From: Thozetella sp. PMI_491 | Taxonomy: Eukaryota > Ascomycota > Sordariomycetes > Chaetosphaeriales > Chaetosphaeriaceae | Assembly: GCA_021432635.1 (NCBI GenBank) | Contig: MU270050.1 | Coordinates: 496,001 to 560,000, forward strand | Direction: 5' to 3' | Length of the DNA stretch: 64,000 nucleotides | Shown: positions 23,081-35,516 of the stretch, one piece after another | Numbering within the stretch: the stretch's first letter is position 1 | How the letters are laid out: each line of letters begins with the position of its first letter | Notes under the pieces: model-generated | The model's input: only the letters and a program-made list of their open reading frames with translations | The model's database searches: none | What the model was told of the DNA's origin: nothing | Program-made: the position numbers and the translations under genes

Positions 23081-25655
23081 ATGCCGGACCGTGCCACAGA
23101 ATCGTCCAACAAGCCTTATTCGAGAGGGGCTGCCCCGACACTTGGGAATACGATGCAGCTGCCGAAGAGACGCAGAGTAGCGCTCGCTTGCACCTACTGC
23201 CGCGCAAGGAAATCTCGCGTGCGTATCTTTTCAGAGGTTTCGAGAAGATAGCATGGATTGTCACTTATACAAGATCACATAGTGTGACGGTCAGCGGCCG
23301 AGCTGCTCGGCTTGCCTAGAACTTGAACTGGCCTGTGTATACGAAGCTTCGACACAGCCAGCGAAGGCACGGCGGTGTGCTCTACCTCTAATCATTGAAT
23401 ATTGCTGCAGTCAACAGTCTAACGCAAAGTTCAGCCTGTTCACAAGTACACAGGAGCCTCAGAAGCACAAAGCGATACGACCGGGCCCACCGCGCGTGTC
23501 TCTTCCGTCGTTGGTTGCAACAACGCCGACCACCGAGGCATCGTCAAGTGACCCTAAAAGATCGATGACAGCTGATGTTGAAATAACTGTTGATGCCCTT
23601 GCCACAAACGCATTTAACGACGTTCCTGAGCAGGATATTGGCCACTTTGGTGAGAATTTTGATGCTTTGACCATGAAGATAGGACTGATGGTGGGGACCT
23701 AAAAGGACCAAGCTCCAATCATGCTCTCTTTCGAACTCTTTCCTCCGCCTTTGCCAGTCAAGTTCCAATGTTTTTCTACTCCCGGCAACCTCCTGGAGAC
23801 AGCTCCGGGCCCGGGCAGTTACCCCGGCAGCTACCGACTATGGCCCCATCATCTCCATCGAATTCCGCTATGGTCACTAATCAGCTTGGCCTTCGTGACA
23901 TTCCTCAGCGCGTGGACCTTTACACCTTGCCTAACGAGCAGGAGCTACTGGCGTTAGTAACGCAGTTCTTTGCAACTGTGGGCATAGCTCTCCCTTACAT
24001 CGATAAAGTTTCTTTGCTTTCATATACCGCCCAACCGTCAAATATTGCCCTCCGGCAAATGTCCCGCCCAAAGCGAGCACTCTTGAACATTGTTTGTGCG
24101 CATGCGGCTTTCACAGTACAGTCAACCGATGCCGAGTTATATTACCAACGATCACTCGGATCGTTGGATGAAAGGACACTTCGCGGGGCTAGCCTAGAGC
24201 TAGGTATGCATCATGCGATAGCTCTTACTTGCAGCCATGATCCGTCGTTGACATCAGTTGTGTGCCGCCACTTCTAGTCCAGGCCCTCCTTCTAGTGTGT
24301 TCCTTCCAGCAGAATACCCAGCGGTCGATTGAGAGTTGGTCACATCATGCGACAGTGGTCAAGTCGGCGTTACAACTGGGTCTCCACTCCCCCTCATCTT
24401 ACGAAGACCATGGGCTACAGAAGCGTGAGTTGCGCAAACGAGTCTGGTTCGCCGTCGTCAACCAGGACAGATTTCTCAGCGTTGCCATGGGTCGGCCATA
24501 CCTCATCCCGCCTGAGCATAACCGCGTCGATATGCCCCAAGACCCAGTTCCCAACTCCCTTGGCATGATGAACCGCCGCTCAATCGACAGCTTAGTATAC
24601 TACAATCACCTTATGTGAGCAATCCGCCCGTCCGGTCTCTTGAACCCTTTGTACCACTTACGCGGCATGGAAACCTGCTTATTGGGGACAGAACACTTCA
24701 CGATCTCAAAGCCAAAACAATAAAATTGCTCTACGACGACAATATCGGCTCCCTTAGAGATTTTACTGCCCGGGATATTGCGTTCAAACGAATGCAAGTA
24801 ATGTGTGATCTCGACGAGTGGCGCCTCAACTGTATGCCATCTTTTGAGATAGTCTCATCCGCCGATACCGAATCCTGGCCGGCGCTGTCTTACGACACAA
24901 ACGAATTTCGTGTACTATTATCCCTCAATTATTATGCAACCGCATTATTTATGAATGCGCCTGTTGTAACCAGCTTCCTCACTGATCCCGAAGCGGGCAA
25001 GGGCGGCAAAGGGGTTACGACTTTATTAGAGGCTCAAGTTATAGTCTTGAAAAGCGACTTCGGCGTAGCTCGGGAAGTCCAAACACTCGTGTGTGGCATT
25101 AACGAGCGGGCTCCCGAGTTCTTGGACTCCCATGCAGCATGGTGGCTGTGCAACTATACTAGTGCGTCGCCCATATCCATTTTGTTATATGTGCTCACAC
25201 TTACTGCAGCGTTCACGGCGATTCTTCACCTCTTCGGTATCCTGCTCGCATGCCACAGCCAGGAATGCGGTGAATTAAACAACGTCATCAACATGTTAGA
25301 AGTTCGAGCTGCCCTTGAATCTGCTCTGAGAACTCTTAAAGCCATCGAACGGACTAGTTTGATGAGCCGAAAGGGTCGACATTGCCTGGAAAGGTTCTTG
25401 CAAGTCTTCGACTCATTGGGTAAGCTAAATCTCCTATATAATTGTCCTCTCTTATTATTTACACAGTAACTAACTTCTACTCTGTCACTCTCGGCAGGTT
25501 CCAACGTGAATGCTGCGGGGCCAAGTCTAACCGCAGCAGTTGGGTTGATGTCATCTGCCCAACTCGACAATTACTATTCTCAGCTCATCTCACACTCAGC
25601 AGATGACTTCATGTTATATAGTAGTCAGCTATGCTTTCCAGACGATTTGTATTAG
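23081..25655 (+). CDS. Zn2Cys6 transcription factor with fungal_trans domain
   Basis: Exons read: 23081-23218, 23283-about 23649, about 23679-24203, 24278-24614, 24692-25161, 25210-25419 and 25498-25655. The binuclear cluster [29 protein letters not shown] is split by the first intron after KSR. A GPSSNHALFRTL motif follows, then a fungal-specific middle homology region with SFQQNTQRSIESW, RKRVWFAVVNQDR and MGRPYLIPP. The 74-base intron at 24204-24277 gives LEL-VQALLL; the 77-base intron at 24615-24691 and a 48-base in-frame intron at 25162-25209 give CNYTTFTAILHLFG. Between 23640 and 23705 the frame changes and I cannot explain it with a normal-size intron: the only phase-correct GT...AG is 29 bases (23650-23678). 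So the gene has either an unrecognised intron or a frameshift. A local pathway regulator is likely. Confidence 0.72.
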
Positions 25656-26014
25656 ATCCCCTAACGCCTACCATGTATTCGCACAGCGTCCACCATTTGC
25701 GTAAATTGTAACACAACTGGGGTCAATACTCTGTGACCGCCTAATCGTCATCGGCCCCAACATGTTCTCGGTATGGCAGATCATGAAGTAAGTTGGGACA
25801 CCTTACTTCTCAAAAGTCTGCGATGATACGCCTAAGCTCTGCCAAATCGCTAATGTATTCCCAGTAAATCTCTAGTCCTGCCGTCTGCTAGTGATTGGTA
25901 GAAGTTGTAGTACTCGTCCATGGGTGTGTCGGCAAATAGAATGTCTTGATTGCAGTGTTCATCCACCACCGCTCTCGCATCGCTTCCCTGGATACTGATC
26001 CCGCTACAGGCGAA

Positions 26015-27775
26015 TCAGTAAGAGTAGCGGAAGAGCGGGCTTCGGTCTCCCATCCTCTCTAGCTCCTCCTCTCCGTACTTCTCTGCAATAGCATCCATAT
26101 CCATTGCGTCCCTCCTCTTATTTACCCTCCAGTACAGACCCTCCAGTGCCAGGCCCGTGAGCAAACCAGCACTTGCCAATGAGAATGCAGTTGCATACCC
26201 GCTCGAGTAGTACGGGGCTTCATCGTCCCGATACACAAAGCCGCCAAAGATGCCTCCGATGTTGCCGATTCCAATCAGTAGTCCCAGAGCCATCGCCCTC
26301 TTCCCCGCAGGCGCCGTGTTGTCCACCAGCCAGCTTATTGAGGTCGGCGGGATGCCGTAGAGTCCGACGCAAGCTAGACAGATCGCGAAGTAGCACGCAC
26401 CAACGTGGTCGCGCTGCGTGGGACTGTATTTGTACAAAATCGCATGTGCAATTAGAACTAGGGCATCGCCGGTGACCACAAATGGCATGCGCCAGCGCGT
26501 CTTGTCGGCTCCGTAAGCGAAGCCCACGGCGCCAAGCACGCCGCAGAAGTACGGCGGGATGGTCAGCAGCTGTGCAGTGGATGAACTGTAATTTCCCATG
26601 CCCTTGATGATCTGCGGCATGGTGAACTTGAGGGCATAGTTCGGCCCGGTGCTTGACAGGTCAATGAGGGCAAGGAGATATACCTGCCAGCCCTGCAGCA
26701 CCGCGCGGAAGGTCTGCCAGTCGAGCAAGCCCCGCTTTACATCTCCGTCCCTCTCATCCCCGTGCTTGCCTCGGCCCTGGGTGGCGCGCTGGCGTACGGT
26801 GAGAAAGCGAGCCTCGTCAGGTGTCAAGAAAGACGAGAGGGAAGGCGAGTCCGGCATGAAGACATAGGTAAAAGCGCCTGCAACGATGGAGGCGAGGCCT
26901 TCGAGGATAAAAATCCAACGCCAGGCTGCATAGCCACCCAAGCCGTCCATGTTGGCTATACCAAAGGCGAGAAGTCCAGCGAAAGCACCAGCCGCGGCAG
27001 AGGTCGAATAGAAGAGCGCGACGCGGGTCTGGGTCTCATGCGGGAGATACCATGCTGAGACGAGATAGATAGCTCCTGGGAAGAAGCCAGCCCTGGAGAT
27101 GTGTACAAGTATGTATCAGCCCGAGTAATAGGCGTCGGAGGTTTGAGTTCTGCGATGAAACGAGTCTTGACTCACTCTGTAAGACCTAGTAGAACTCGCA
27201 CGGCACAAAGGCCTGCATAGCTCTGGACAAACCCGTGGCACGTCATGACCAAGCCCCATACCATTGCCAAGCCTCCAAGGAAATGAGACGGGTGAATGAG
27301 CTTGGCGAGAACGGAATTCATAGGCACCTCTGTCGCCATGGTTAGCACTTCCCGGGCTCCTCTTTCACGCGGACTTACCGAGCAATATGTATCCAATGAA
27401 AAAGATGGATGTCACAACATTGTATTTAACGCCGTCTAGATGTAACTCTTCCGAGAGGCCCTCGATTTTTGCATTGGCTTTCGCCGATAGTCAGCACGAT
27501 ATGAACAGGGGCTAGGTAGACGAGAAAGTCTTGTTGTAAGTACCAAGATTAGTCCGGTCTAAGAAGGATAACAGATACAGCAGCCCCAACAAAGGCACCA
27601 GCCGAATGTCAACCTTTCTGGTAATTCTCTTCCGATCGGCTTCGGTGAAAGAGGCAAGGAACTCGGCGTCCTCGGCGCTCAGCCGGTTAGGGTCGTGGCG
27701 GCGGCCACTGGGGCTTGTTTTGTTCGTCAAGCCTGCCGGCCTTGCTGTCAAGTCTGCTGAATTCTTATCATCCAT
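26015..27775 (-). CDS. MFS transporter, ACS (allantoate/carboxylate permease) family
   Basis: complement(join(26015..27092,27176..27329,27379..27477,27544..27775)), 520 aa. All introns (83, 49 and 66 bases) have GT...AG ends and keep phase; the 49-base one has a GCTAAC branch. Diagnostic Dal5/ACS features: LLYLLSFLDRTN in TM1, ANAKIEGL, a TSIFFIGYILLEVPMN segment, FPGAIYL in TM4-5, WRWIFILEG and PDSP in the central loop. Known relatives import allantoate, nicotinate, phthalate, biotin or other carboxylates with protons at the plasma membrane. It is tail-to-tail with the Zn2Cys6 gene, suggesting import of the compound acted on by the neighbouring P450s, or coincidence. The start at 27775 (MDDKN) is preferred; the frame happens to be open to 28123. 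Confidence 0.85.
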
Positions 27776-28983
27776 GATGGCCCAAGGTTGAGACTGGAAA
27801 TGCTGTGTGCGAAGGTTCACAGAGTCGAGGGACTCACCAGGCAGGCGACGGTCCGTCCGGCCTGCCTTTATGCGGCTCAAGGCAGGTGGCGAGACGATCC
27901 AATAGCATTCACTTAATCTGAAGTCAGGGATTTCACCTGATGTAGTATCCGATATCTCCAGCCTGCATGGCTGTCGCCAGTGTAGAGCCTCGTTCAGGTG
28001 GCACGACTGGTGATAATAGCCATAAATGCGATTAAGGTGGTAGTTTCGGGAAGGTCTGTTGAACCGGCCTATGAGCAGCGCCAAGATCTCACCACCGTTG
28101 CAGCGCGTTGCGCGACTCGGCACAATCGATGTCCGTCTTACTTAAAATAAAACCGATCTTATTGGCAATCCGCGGGATAGAGATGTCCATGTACTGGCAT
28201 TGTTAAATCGCGGGGGGCCATGCTGCATACTGCGGGACAATTCCAGCCTGGGCGGAGGGGGCTTACGCCTCAGAAGGGAACGGAGACGCGCTACCCTACG
28301 TGTTATCCCATTCTGCACCCGTGTTTCCACCTGCGTTGCAGTTTTTGCAAGGCTCAGGACACACCATATATTCAGAAGTAGGCCCGAATAGAGCTCAACA
28401 AGGAAAGGAGGCCGAAGATGAAACTAGGCCACCGTGAGTGCAAGGGAGGAAGCTAGGCAGGCGATGTGTGCAAGCCTAGGCTGGAAGGGATGTGTAAACC
28501 CCAAGTCGTGACATCCAGTCCATATATGCCAAAGAGCGCAAGCCCTTCAACGGCCACGTGTTTCTCGTGCGCTTCGTAGAATTATTTATAGGCAAGAGCA
28601 GATCCGAAGCCCTGATAGCCATATGCTCTTACCAATCGTAGTAAACTCGGGAACGGACTAAGCCCGATCTTGCTAAGGTGAATCTTGAACTACCGGGTTT
28701 TAGCGCGATGGTTGCATACCCAGAGCAAGCCACCTCGCCTTAGTATGCGCCGCAGTGTGGACCCCAATGACCCGAAATGGGATTGGTCGATATAGATGAT
28801 TCCAAAACTACAATTACCATTCTAATACAGTAAGCAGGGCAGGTTGTTTAACTTATATAACCTGCTTTCCCTACTCAAGCTATAGTTTTGTATGGCGGAT
28901 CATAAGCCGAGGAGATTTGTAATGAATATGTGCCTAATACCTTGCTACGGCGTGGACGATGTACCTAACAGATGTCGGATTTC
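27776..28983. other. Intergenic
   Basis: The promoter side of the ACS transporter and the 3-prime side of the GH3 relic. 28800-28930 is AT-rich. No protein-like frame or structured repeat was found. Confidence 0.45.
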
Positions 28984-29427
28984 TTACGCAAGCTTGTTGA
29001 AATAGACAGCTGACTTCGCGGAAAACACTGCTTGATGGGATACAAAACATCTATCACAAGCATCCAGGAGACGAATCTCATGCCTGCCGCTAGTGATATT
29101 ACTCATATGATTGTGGCTGAGGAACCAATACACGGCTGCTTTTCCGCCCTCTGTGTTTGGGTTTCTCGCCAGTGACATGGGCATAGTAGGCAGGAACCAA
29201 CTCCCTTTGGCGCTGGTTGCGAACGCGATCGTTTTTGGAGTTTTATGAAACCTATCACTGACCAAATTTACAACCGAGGTGTAGTAAGGAGCCCTGACAA
29301 TAGCACTACCACCGCCGCTAGCAACCACTCGGTACGCATCCGGCCCCACGATGGCCAGCTCGTGTATGCCATCTACCGACTTCAGTGAGAGCGCGTTGTC
29401 TGCATTCTTCAACATGACGAGACTAGG
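28984..29427 (-). pseudogene. Fragment of a GH3 beta-glucosidase
   Basis: An open frame of about 147 codons begins LVMLKNADNALSL, continues ELAIVGPDAYRVVASGGGSA and then PYYTSVV. This matches the start of the C-terminal GH3 domain of beta-glucosidases (LLKN...LPL, xIAVIGPNA, SGGGSA, PYY). The upstream catalytic (beta/alpha)8 domain is absent: a TGA precedes and no GH3 frame was found beyond it. Residues after about 70 drift from the family and the frame ends after 147 codons, while the intact protein is about 800 aa. I read it as a truncated relic rather than a gene. Confidence 0.6.
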
Positions 29428-29792
29428 TCATAACCTTAGGTCGCAACATCAAGAGACCTACTACTCTAGATAAAATATCAGGCTCACTTAATGAGCCGTA
29501 TAATCTCTCGCTCTAAGAGCTCTAATGGCTCCTTTAATTCACTTCAGGTATAACTTATTCTCATTGCAATAAATAAACAACTCCAACTATCAGCTGGAGA
29601 AGGTCAGAGGAGATTCTATACAGCTTTGCGATCTTTCTTAGACATAATAAAAGTGATGCTTGGACTTAAAACCTTAAACTTGCCACCGAAGGCCACCGAA
29701 TACAAAGGAGATTCCCTTCACAGAGGGTCTACCTGGAGGATTACCTTGTACTCTCCGCAGATTAAGGAGAGCATGCAACCTTCTCAAGCATT

Positions 29793-32260
29793 TTAGTTGA
29801 CCCACGAGCCCGGCATCACGGTTTTGATTGGCTTGATTCCATCACGCCTCCTCTGCTTGGCCGCTTTCTTCTCCTGCTTTCTCGCAAACCTGGCGTGGTT
29901 GAAGCGACAACGATGAACATTACACCACTTGTTCTCATCGGAGCCAAGACAGTCTTCCCCTAACATGTTGCCGGTTTGGCACATCGTGTGCGTGCCACCG
30001 TAAAGTGGCCACAGGTCTAGATAGCAGCCCGAGAGGTCACAGTTGCAGAGCAAGGTGGGATACCTAGACAGACGCAGAAGGAAATTTGAATACGCGTTCA
30101 AGGCGTCCTTTTCGCGGTCGGTCTCCCTATCATGTACCGTGCCGCTCTCAAAGCGTAAAACGCAGAGCATGAGGCCTCGTATGCTCCTATTGTTTCGGTC
30201 GTAAGATTCGATGCGGGAAACCGAGACTTTGGCGAGGTGGCCGACTACTGGTCCGCAGTAGGTTCCAGCATGTATGGCCTGTGAGGCGAAGTCCATCTCG
30301 TTAAGGAATGCCGCGTCTGAGCTTGTAGGTGGATGTTCCCTCCTTAAATCGATGGTTTTAGTCTGCGGGGAGAAGCGGACGATCCGTGTTGGGATGCAGT
30401 GATACCAAAACAACGAGCAGGTAGACTTGTTAGAGGGCCACTTGAGCCCTAAATGGTGGATCTTCTGTTCTTCTCTGATGTAGACCCCAAGATCTACTTG
30501 ACAGGCTTCTAGAAGGCGTTGCCAGCCTAAGACAGCAGCCGAAATATCGTGGGAGAGGCAGCAAGAGACCAGGTTCTCGAGGGGCGTCCTCCCATTTCGA
30601 TCGACGTGGTGAACACCCGCACCGTCCTCAATCAGTCGCTTCGCCAGGTCATCACGCGGTTCCTGGAGCTGAGCAGTGGCTAGAGGTTCCCACCATGCGC
30701 AGAGCAGACACAAAAGAGCACCAAAATAGCCATGCAGGCATACTAGCCTGTCCCGTGACGCAGCACGTCGCAAATACTCGATGGCGTTCAATAATTGCGT
30801 GACGGCCGGTATGGAATGCCTTCTACTATCTCCGGGGTGGAGGATGATGTCGAAGGGGTCATACTCGAAGAGATCTAGCTTGGAGCAGACCAAGGAGAAG
30901 AGCTCGGCCGCGTGGATATCCTCGGCCTCCAAAACGCCCCAAATCCTATGATATCCGACGTGCAAGTTAGAACAAGACACTTTGTTACTCAGATGTCCAC
31001 TAATATCTTACGCAAAATTGGCCACCTTTGGCCGAATTATACAGCCTTGCCAATAGAGAAAGGATGCAATATTCCTAGCACCAAATAGTGATGCCCACTT
31101 TGTAGATGGTGCCACTATTATTAGTCTAGGCTTCGTGTTTGAAATAACGATTTCCAGCGACATTGGGTGATCGCTTACTTCGACAAGGCTCCAATCTCCA
31201 AAAGCACTGTCAAGGGTACAGACGCCTTTGCTCAGTAGTCTCTGGAGCCCACGCATATCGTCATGACAGATGACGCTATCCACCTGGCTGTCAAAGATTT
31301 TCTTGGTGAGGTTGTGGCCAAAACTTAGCCTAACAGTCAACGCACGGCTGTCCGAGCGGGTAATCATCAACCTGACAAATCTGGGCAGGAAGGAAAATTC
31401 TGCCATGTACTCAGACAGGCTAATCTTAGTATCAACTTCAACACCATTGGCATCCCGATACCTCTTGTGTTTCGTACTCTTTTCTACTCGGAGCAAACCG
31501 AAGCCGGGGATCTGCCTCAGCGCCGAAGCCACTAATGCTGTGGTAGTGGTACGTTGCGTGCTTTGTTTCGTGGTGTGGTTTCCTGTGCAAGTGTCGGTTC
31601 TTACTAATCCCACTTTCCCTGGGCTCTGGCAGAGATATCTTGCAGTTTCTGGCCAGTCACAAGCCTGGCGGGTGAAAGTTAGACTCTGTTGGCTTTCGAC
31701 CCTGAGGTTCTCAAGCCCATTGAGGACAGCGATAGCACTGGTTGTGTTGGCGTGCCTGGATAAGATGGATGAGCATAGGAACACAGCTCTCGAGTAACAA
31801 CGTATTCCCCTTACATTAAATTTGTTGTGAGCATGACATTGAGGATGCTGAGTGCCTGATTCAGCTTTCTCTCCAGGTCAAGGATGCAGTCTTTCTCGAG
31901 GGCGAATCGAAATCGTGCCCAACTCCGAGACACCAGAGTCCGGCCACGTTCTACATTCTCAATCCTGTTCAGCCTGTCACGGATTACAACAAGTCTGCCC
32001 TGACAGACGCCCAAAGCTTTGTGAATGTCAGCCGCGCCAGGAACAACACCGTTGTACAGCCTGCGTTGGCACTCGACCGCATTCTGCACGCCGACTGACA
32101 TGGCATGTATGAGCTGGAGTAGGTCTCGAAGCCGGATAACCTCATTCGGGGCATCCGTGAAGGTATTGAGGAAGTCGATAAGACTGCGTGTTGACTGGGC
32201 TAGTTGGATGGCCAACGATAGAACACCAGCAACGCTCGCCGCAGCGCTCAAGCCGTCCAT
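29793..32260 (-). CDS. Fungal STAND-type N-terminal domain plus ankyrin protein lacking an NB domain
   Basis: complement(join(29793..30945,31012..31755,31815..32260)), 780 aa; introns of 66 and 59 bases with GTAAG donors rejoin phase, and the first-listed has a TCTAAC branch. Residues 1-148 are the helical domain seen at the N-terminus of fungal STAND proteins (MDGLSAAASVAGVLSLAIQL, then STRSLIDFL, a heptad-like body and a long helix). Ankyrin-like elements appear at about 314-330 (GLQRLLSKGV) and 496-520 (LAKRLIEDGAGVHHVDRNGRTPL). There is no NACHT or NB-ARC P-loop between them, so it is not a full NLR. The C-terminus has a Cys-rich segment (about 690-750) and a basic tail (KKAAKQRRRD). A signalling or incompatibility role is inferred from architecture only. 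Confidence 0.72.
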
Positions 32261-35121
32261 GGTAGTCTCGTTGGTTCAAGGAGGTCGAAAGAGCCTCTGG
32301 ACAACAATGGCTGAGAGATTTGAAGCGTACTTACAGATGTACTGAGCGAACAAAATGTAGCAGCGAGCTGCATATAAAGACGACTTCCAAAGCTCGTCGC
32401 TGCTGCAGGGCGGCCAAAGCGATTGGATGTCCCTACCCCGCCCCCCTTGGTCCCCCCCCCCCCCCCCCAACCCTTCTCCCCTCCACTCCTTCCTTAAAGA
32501 TCTCCAATTAGTATCCAGGCAGTGCCTTACTAACCGATGAGAGTTGTACAAGGAGGAACATGCACCATGCCTTCAGGATTTCTCTACGAAGCTTCCAGTT
32601 ATACCATTTTCTCACGTACTACGCTATAGTCTCGACGGTCGTGGACGGGCTTAATATGTAGTACGTGAGCGAACCCTCCGTGATGAGCTGGCAGATAGCA
32701 ACTACGTACGGCGGTTTGTTGGGGAGCGGTCGGTGAACCCCCTCCTCCCCCCCCCCCGGGGATGAGATGTTGAGCAGATGCTTCGGTCCCGAGACAATGT
32801 GGTGTGGTTGCAGCAGCTGAGTGGGGGGGCAGCCTAAGTAGAGCCACAATACTGCCAACCGCCACCAACAGGCACCAACAGCAACAAAGGGGGCACGAAA
32901 AATCCGAGCTAATAGTAAGCAACCACGGAAGAAGCGGCTATCCTTCCTAAGAGGGTTGTCCCAATGGAAGTGGCTAGCGACGGCGACCACTTGTTGGGCA
33001 TGCCCTGGAGCAGTTGCTTTCCTCAAGCCACTGAAGCGGAACAGAACTAGCCGACATTCTCAGCTTCCTAAGCCGGGCTCTTCTCCACAAAGCCCAAGGG
33101 GAAAGCATCTCCGCTTGTCCACCTACCTTAGCTTAGTAACCATGCCGAGCGCCTTCATATACTTCACGTAGATCTTTGCCTACTTTCGACTGCAGAAAAT
33201 GGCAGGCAAACGGCGCGGCCCTTTTCTGGCCCGCATGTTGCCAAGGTGGCTCAGCTCGACGCGAGATACGGATGTGACGCCACCCATGCGTAACTATCTA
33301 GTCACACGGAAAAAGAAAGAAAAAAAGACAGAGAGAGAGAGAGAGAAGAAAGCCGAGGAACTCTGCCACGGGCGATTCGCAATATCTCGTTGGTTTTGGT
33401 AAGGATGCCCAACCCACTAGACTGGACGGTGACATTACTTGGACGATTGATGGCGAAATAAATAATGCGTACCAAAATTTAGTCCTCAGGGGTGGCCGAA
33501 ATTACAAAGAAAATACACCTTGTCTACCTTTCAGCTTTCCAATGCGCACCGAAGACTAGTTGGCCGGGTCTGTTTGGTCGCCTTGTTTTTCAACACCCCT
33601 GCAGCCACTCCACGGCATCAGACATAGAGACCAATGATATATCGCTCCGGACGTATCAGCAACCACACGGCTGCAGCCAAAAAGCAGTACAACCACGGTA
33701 AGCGAAATATCCAACTGACGCAGAGTTCACCGAACGTATCATTTAGGTTCCAGCTGAACCCCGCAATCGTGACGAAAACGGGAGTCACCGTGCATACGGT
33801 CTTCGTGGGGGGGCATCCGTGCAAACTTAAACAAAGATGCAAAAAGGTTCCGATGGCAGATACAGGGAAAAGGAGAATCAAGGCTTTCAATTTGGTAAAG
33901 CATGGAGGTTTATGGTCGGGCGAACAGGCATATTCGTAAATTGACGTTGGTAGATCTCAGCAGGAACAGCAGAGAAAATGGTCGCTAGCACAAGATGCTG
34001 CCAGAGCCAAGGAGCCAGCCAGCTAGCGCGAGTTTAAGAAAAGCTGTTGGAACACAATAGGCAAGTAGAGCAGTTAAGCCTGGTAGTAGATGTTTCTTTA
34101 GCTTAACAGCGGTCACAAATATCAACTGGGCTTCTTTAGTCGACAGATTATGGAAAATTCTGACAGGCTGTCAGGTCCAGTCAGCTGTAGATAGACGCTT
34201 GACAGTCTTATTGCCTCGATTACTCCGTTGTAGCCAGTCTTCGAAGCTCGGCGACGTCAAGAAGATTCTATAGAGCGAAGATCTTACCCTTCATATCCAT
34301 GGAGCAATCAACTGAAAGGCACCCGATTACTCTTGGAGCCGAGGATTTCGAACATTCCGTTATTGATATTGCCAAAGTTTCAGTCATGAATGGAGTCAGA
34401 TCCGGGAATATTCCGACAGCCTGATCGTAGGGAGCAATCGTATCCTAGTATTGACGCAGGACAGTCCAATAAATATTGAGTCGACCCCCAAAGTTGTCTA
34501 CAGCAGGATTCCCTGACGGGATAACCCCGTTCACGAGACTGGTTAGGAACTGAGCTACGTGTTAAAGCTGAGAGTTTTCGAAAGGTAAGTTTTAGCTCAG
34601 TCCCCGAAGAAAGCAGCCCGGAGGGATAGGAGAGTTATCTGTATCATAGCCTCTTTTTGTGAGTTTATCGAACCTAGATCATTCACTGCGAGCTATGATC
34701 TTTAGAATGATTTAACGCCAGTCCAACTGCAACCCACCGCCCCTAGCTAGTCTGTATTGCATTAATCGACCTAGACCAGCCAACATGTGTAATATGGGCT
34801 TTCTAGGGTGTACCGGCTTGCTTGAATGCCAGTAGACTCGCATTTTGGGCTTTGTTGACTGTTCCAGTGAGAGTTGATAGGCCAGGGTAAGAGCGGGCAA
34901 GAAGTACAACAATAATATCGATCATTTCGAGCATTAATCCTTGAGTTTACAGCCCTACGATCTTTCGCCCTCTTGGAGATTTCTTCCCAAAAATGGTTTC
35001 GTTCACACAACTGACTCGAGGCGGTTCTAAACTTATACTTCTAGAGTTGCCCTAGGCTATTTCAGCACCGAGCCTAGAAGCTTCGCTGTCGTTACCGAGC
35101 TCTCGCTTGGTAGAAGTCAAA
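32261..35121. other. Gene-free interval with poly-C tracts and decayed sequence
   Basis: Holds two poly-C tracts, a GA microsatellite at about 33328-33345 and a 15-base palindrome CTGACAGGCTGTCAG at 34160-34174. A hydrophobic 90-codon frame on the minus strand (33618-33890) has no family resemblance. Sequence at 34000-34600 looks like decayed unique DNA. No gene called. Confidence 0.45.
32452..32468. repeat. 17-base poly-C tract
   Basis: An uninterrupted run of 17 C inside a C-rich segment, about 190 bases upstream of the STAND/ankyrin gene start. A second run of 11 C is at 32747-32757. Such runs are prone to length variation and sequencing error. Confidence 0.85.
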
Positions 35122-35148
35122 GTGTCAGCCTAAGGGTCAGGCTGACAC
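35122..35148. repeat. Perfect 10-bp stem hairpin
   Basis: GTGTCAGCCT (35122-35131) and AGGCTGACAC (35139-35148) are perfect inverse complements around AAGGGTC. A related sequence with GTGTCAGCCT and GGGTCAG recurs at about 36126-36151, roughly 1 kb away. Confidence 0.8.
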
Positions 35149-35240
35149 AGATTCTGGGTTCCCCAAGTGCTCGTGGTTCAGATGGTGCCGATATTACATA
35201 TGATAGGCGTTATTGGTTATTTGGCTCGCAATAGCAACTT

Positions 35241-35516
35241 TTAGGACGGCCTCCTAAAACGTCCCAGCAGCATGCCTCGCAAAAGAAATACCTTCCTCAA
35301 GGGTGACGTGCTCGGGGACTTATAGGTGCAGGCGTGCCACGCGTCATCTCCGTTAGGCTCAGTCCTCACCATTATCTCATTCCCCTTGCAGGTATTACCA
35401 ACACAGTCGCCATGGCCACACCAGATACACTGCTTGAAAGCTGGGTTTGATGCGCGGTAGCAACAGTGCTTGCCTCCGCTGGCAATACCACACCAGTCAT
35501 TGCCATCGCTTGCCAC
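35241..35516 (-). CDS. Small cysteine-rich open frame, possibly effector-like
   Basis: A 91-codon frame (GTG at its first position, no ATG) rich in cysteine in its first two thirds: DWCGIASGGKHCCY, QCIWCGHGDC, NTCKG, HACTY, eight Cys in about 60 residues. Such density suggests a disulphide-rich mini-domain of the small secreted protein type. The coding sequence upstream runs into a TAA after about 10 more codons, and no signal-peptide exon was found, so a 5-prime exon is missing or lost. It lies between the two copies of the hairpin motif at 35.12 and 36.13 kb. Could be a relic or a chance frame. Confidence 0.3.
   Translation of the reverse strand: MASDGNDWCGIASGGKHCCYRASNPAFKQCIWCGHGDCVGNTCKGNEIMVRTEPNGDDAWHACTYKSPSTSPLRKVFLLRGMLLGRFRRPS

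Noticed and set aside
27776-28123. 116-codon N-terminal extension of the ACS transporter
   Set aside because: Family members start near the Met at 27775, and the extension lacks protein-like content.
33618-33890. Hydrophobic 90-codon minus-strand frame
   Set aside because: No family resemblance, and a plus-strand frame covers the same DNA; probably chance.
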